From contig WHTW01000008.1 in NCBI GenBank assembly GCA_009377525.1, positions 430-64,429 on the forward strand: a DNA stretch of 64,000 bases. The letters run 5' to 3'. Below, piece by piece: positions 63,533 to 64,000 of the stretch. The notes below the pieces were generated by a model. It worked only from the letters and a program-made list of their open reading frames with translations. It ran no database searches and was not told the origin of the DNA. This stretch comes from Rhodospirillales bacterium (lineage in GTDB: Bacteria; Pseudomonadota; Alphaproteobacteria; Reyranellales; Reyranellaceae). A program made the translations under genes and the position numbers. How positions within the stretch are numbered: position 1 is the first letter of the stretch; each line of letters begins with the position of its first letter.

Positions 63533-63973
63533 TCACTTGAACGCGATGACCATGGCGTCGGCGCCGAGCGACACGGCGAGGCCTTTGCGCCGGGCCTTCA
63601 GGCTCATGATCACGCCCTGGGGATTTTCGAGCCAAAGCTCGCCGCCGCCCTTGTCACCGAACGCCGCGCCATAGCGTGCCGCTCCATAGGCGCCGGGAAA
63701 CTGGCTGAGCTCGTGGAGATTGTAGACATCGCCGGTCGCTTCCATCTTCGAGATGCCGAACCCGCCAACGCCCAGGCCACCGACGGAGAAGCGATGGCTC
63801 CGGCCCTGGAAATGCAGCGTTCCCTCGCCCACCCCGCCGCTGCCGATGAAGGCCACTTGGAGCTGCTCGATGGTCACCGTGCCGCTTTTCACCCGCTGCT
63901 GCGCCAGGGCCGGCAAGCCCCCCAAGGTAAGGACAGCGCCTGCCAGCAGCCGGCGCCTCGATCGATCAACCAT
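63533..63973 (-). CDS. Exported Gly-rich hypothetical protein
   Basis: A 146-aa protein with a twin-arginine-like signal (RSRRRLLAGAVLTLGGLPALAQ). The mature part has GSGGVGEGTLHFQG, GGLGVGGFGISKMEATGDVYN and NPQGVIMSLKARRKG, a beta-rich pattern similar to DUF1134/EipA-like or YSC84-like proteins. The family is not certain. It is a small periplasmic or envelope protein without a catalytic motif. The stop is base-adjacent to the convergent neighbour. Confidence 0.65.
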   Translation of the reverse strand: MVDRSRRRLLAGAVLTLGGLPALAQQRVKSGTVTIEQLQVAFIGSGGVGEGTLHFQGRSHRFSVGGLGVGGFGISKMEATGDVYNLHELSQFPGAYGAARYGAAFGDKGGGELWLENPQGVIMSLKARRKGLAVSLGADAMVIAFK

Positions 63974-64000
63974 CGCCTCAGCTCCCGACCACGCCCATGC

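Overview
The window looks like the chromosome of a high-GC, metabolically versatile alphaproteobacterium, possibly Reyranella-like (Rhodospirillales/Hyphomicrobiales). That placement is inferred from gene content, not a phylogeny: NAD-linked formate dehydrogenase (fdsGBA-D), Bug-type solute receptors and a tripartite tricarboxylate transporter, oxalyl-CoA catabolism, urate hydroxylase PuuD, the COX15-type heme A synthase and ETF-QO. Most of it is ordinary metabolic chromosome with tight operons, many joined by 4-nt ATGA/GTGA or TGATG overlaps. The first ~215 bases resemble a phage/actinobacterial primase zinc domain joined in frame to an arginase-family gene, which points to an assembly or recombination junction at the left edge.

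Layout. 1-6.3 kb: arginase-family protein, EthD-domain protein between two 81-nt palindromic repeats, a Bug receptor, gene remnants, mmsA and a GMC oxidoreductase. 6.3-8.8 kb: accessory patch with a MntA-HepT toxin-antitoxin pair, a GFA-domain protein and a ~1.2 kb AT-rich cassette. The cassette is bounded by a 23-nt direct repeat and appears to split an SDR-GFA operon; it carries a broken nuclease-like gene and an unrecognised gene. 8.8-17.9 kb: SDR, amidohydrolase, IS1182-type transposase remnant, GNAT, a degenerate initiator-tRNA-like sequence, a stand-alone Lrp ligand-binding protein, RhlE, cupin, MATE pump, methyltransferase, and a RES toxin with an unusually long antitoxin. 17.9-33.2 kb: a 1162-aa multidomain flavoprotein, heme A synthase, Sel1/peptidoglycan-binding protein, IspE, TPR protein, ETF-QO, a MetX-like hydrolase, uracil-DNA glycosylase, a second GFA protein and an orphan molybdopterin hydroxylase subunit.

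33.3-52.1 kb is a C1/C2-acid block. Formate dehydrogenase (fdsGBAD) and a LysR regulator are followed by a complete tripartite tricarboxylate transporter, an ABC exporter and a GntR regulator. Then come oxalyl-CoA decarboxylase (oxc), formyl-CoA transferase (frc), a 10-formyl-THF hydrolase-like formyltransferase and formate-THF ligase (fhs). Together these would take up a carboxylate, split oxalate to CO2 and formate, and send formate either to NADH through Fds or to folate C1 units through Fhs.

52.1-64 kb: acyl-CoA dehydrogenase, malate synthase A, PuuD with a C-terminal cytochrome c, a membrane-anchored CdiA-CT-like nuclease with a coupled putative immunity protein, two enoyl-CoA hydratases, a quinone oxidoreductase, phytanoyl-CoA dioxygenase, MaoC hydratase, a CHCC zinc-finger protein, an alpha/beta-hydrolase lipoprotein and small exported proteins. 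No CRISPR array, rRNA operon, replication origin or intact transposase was seen.
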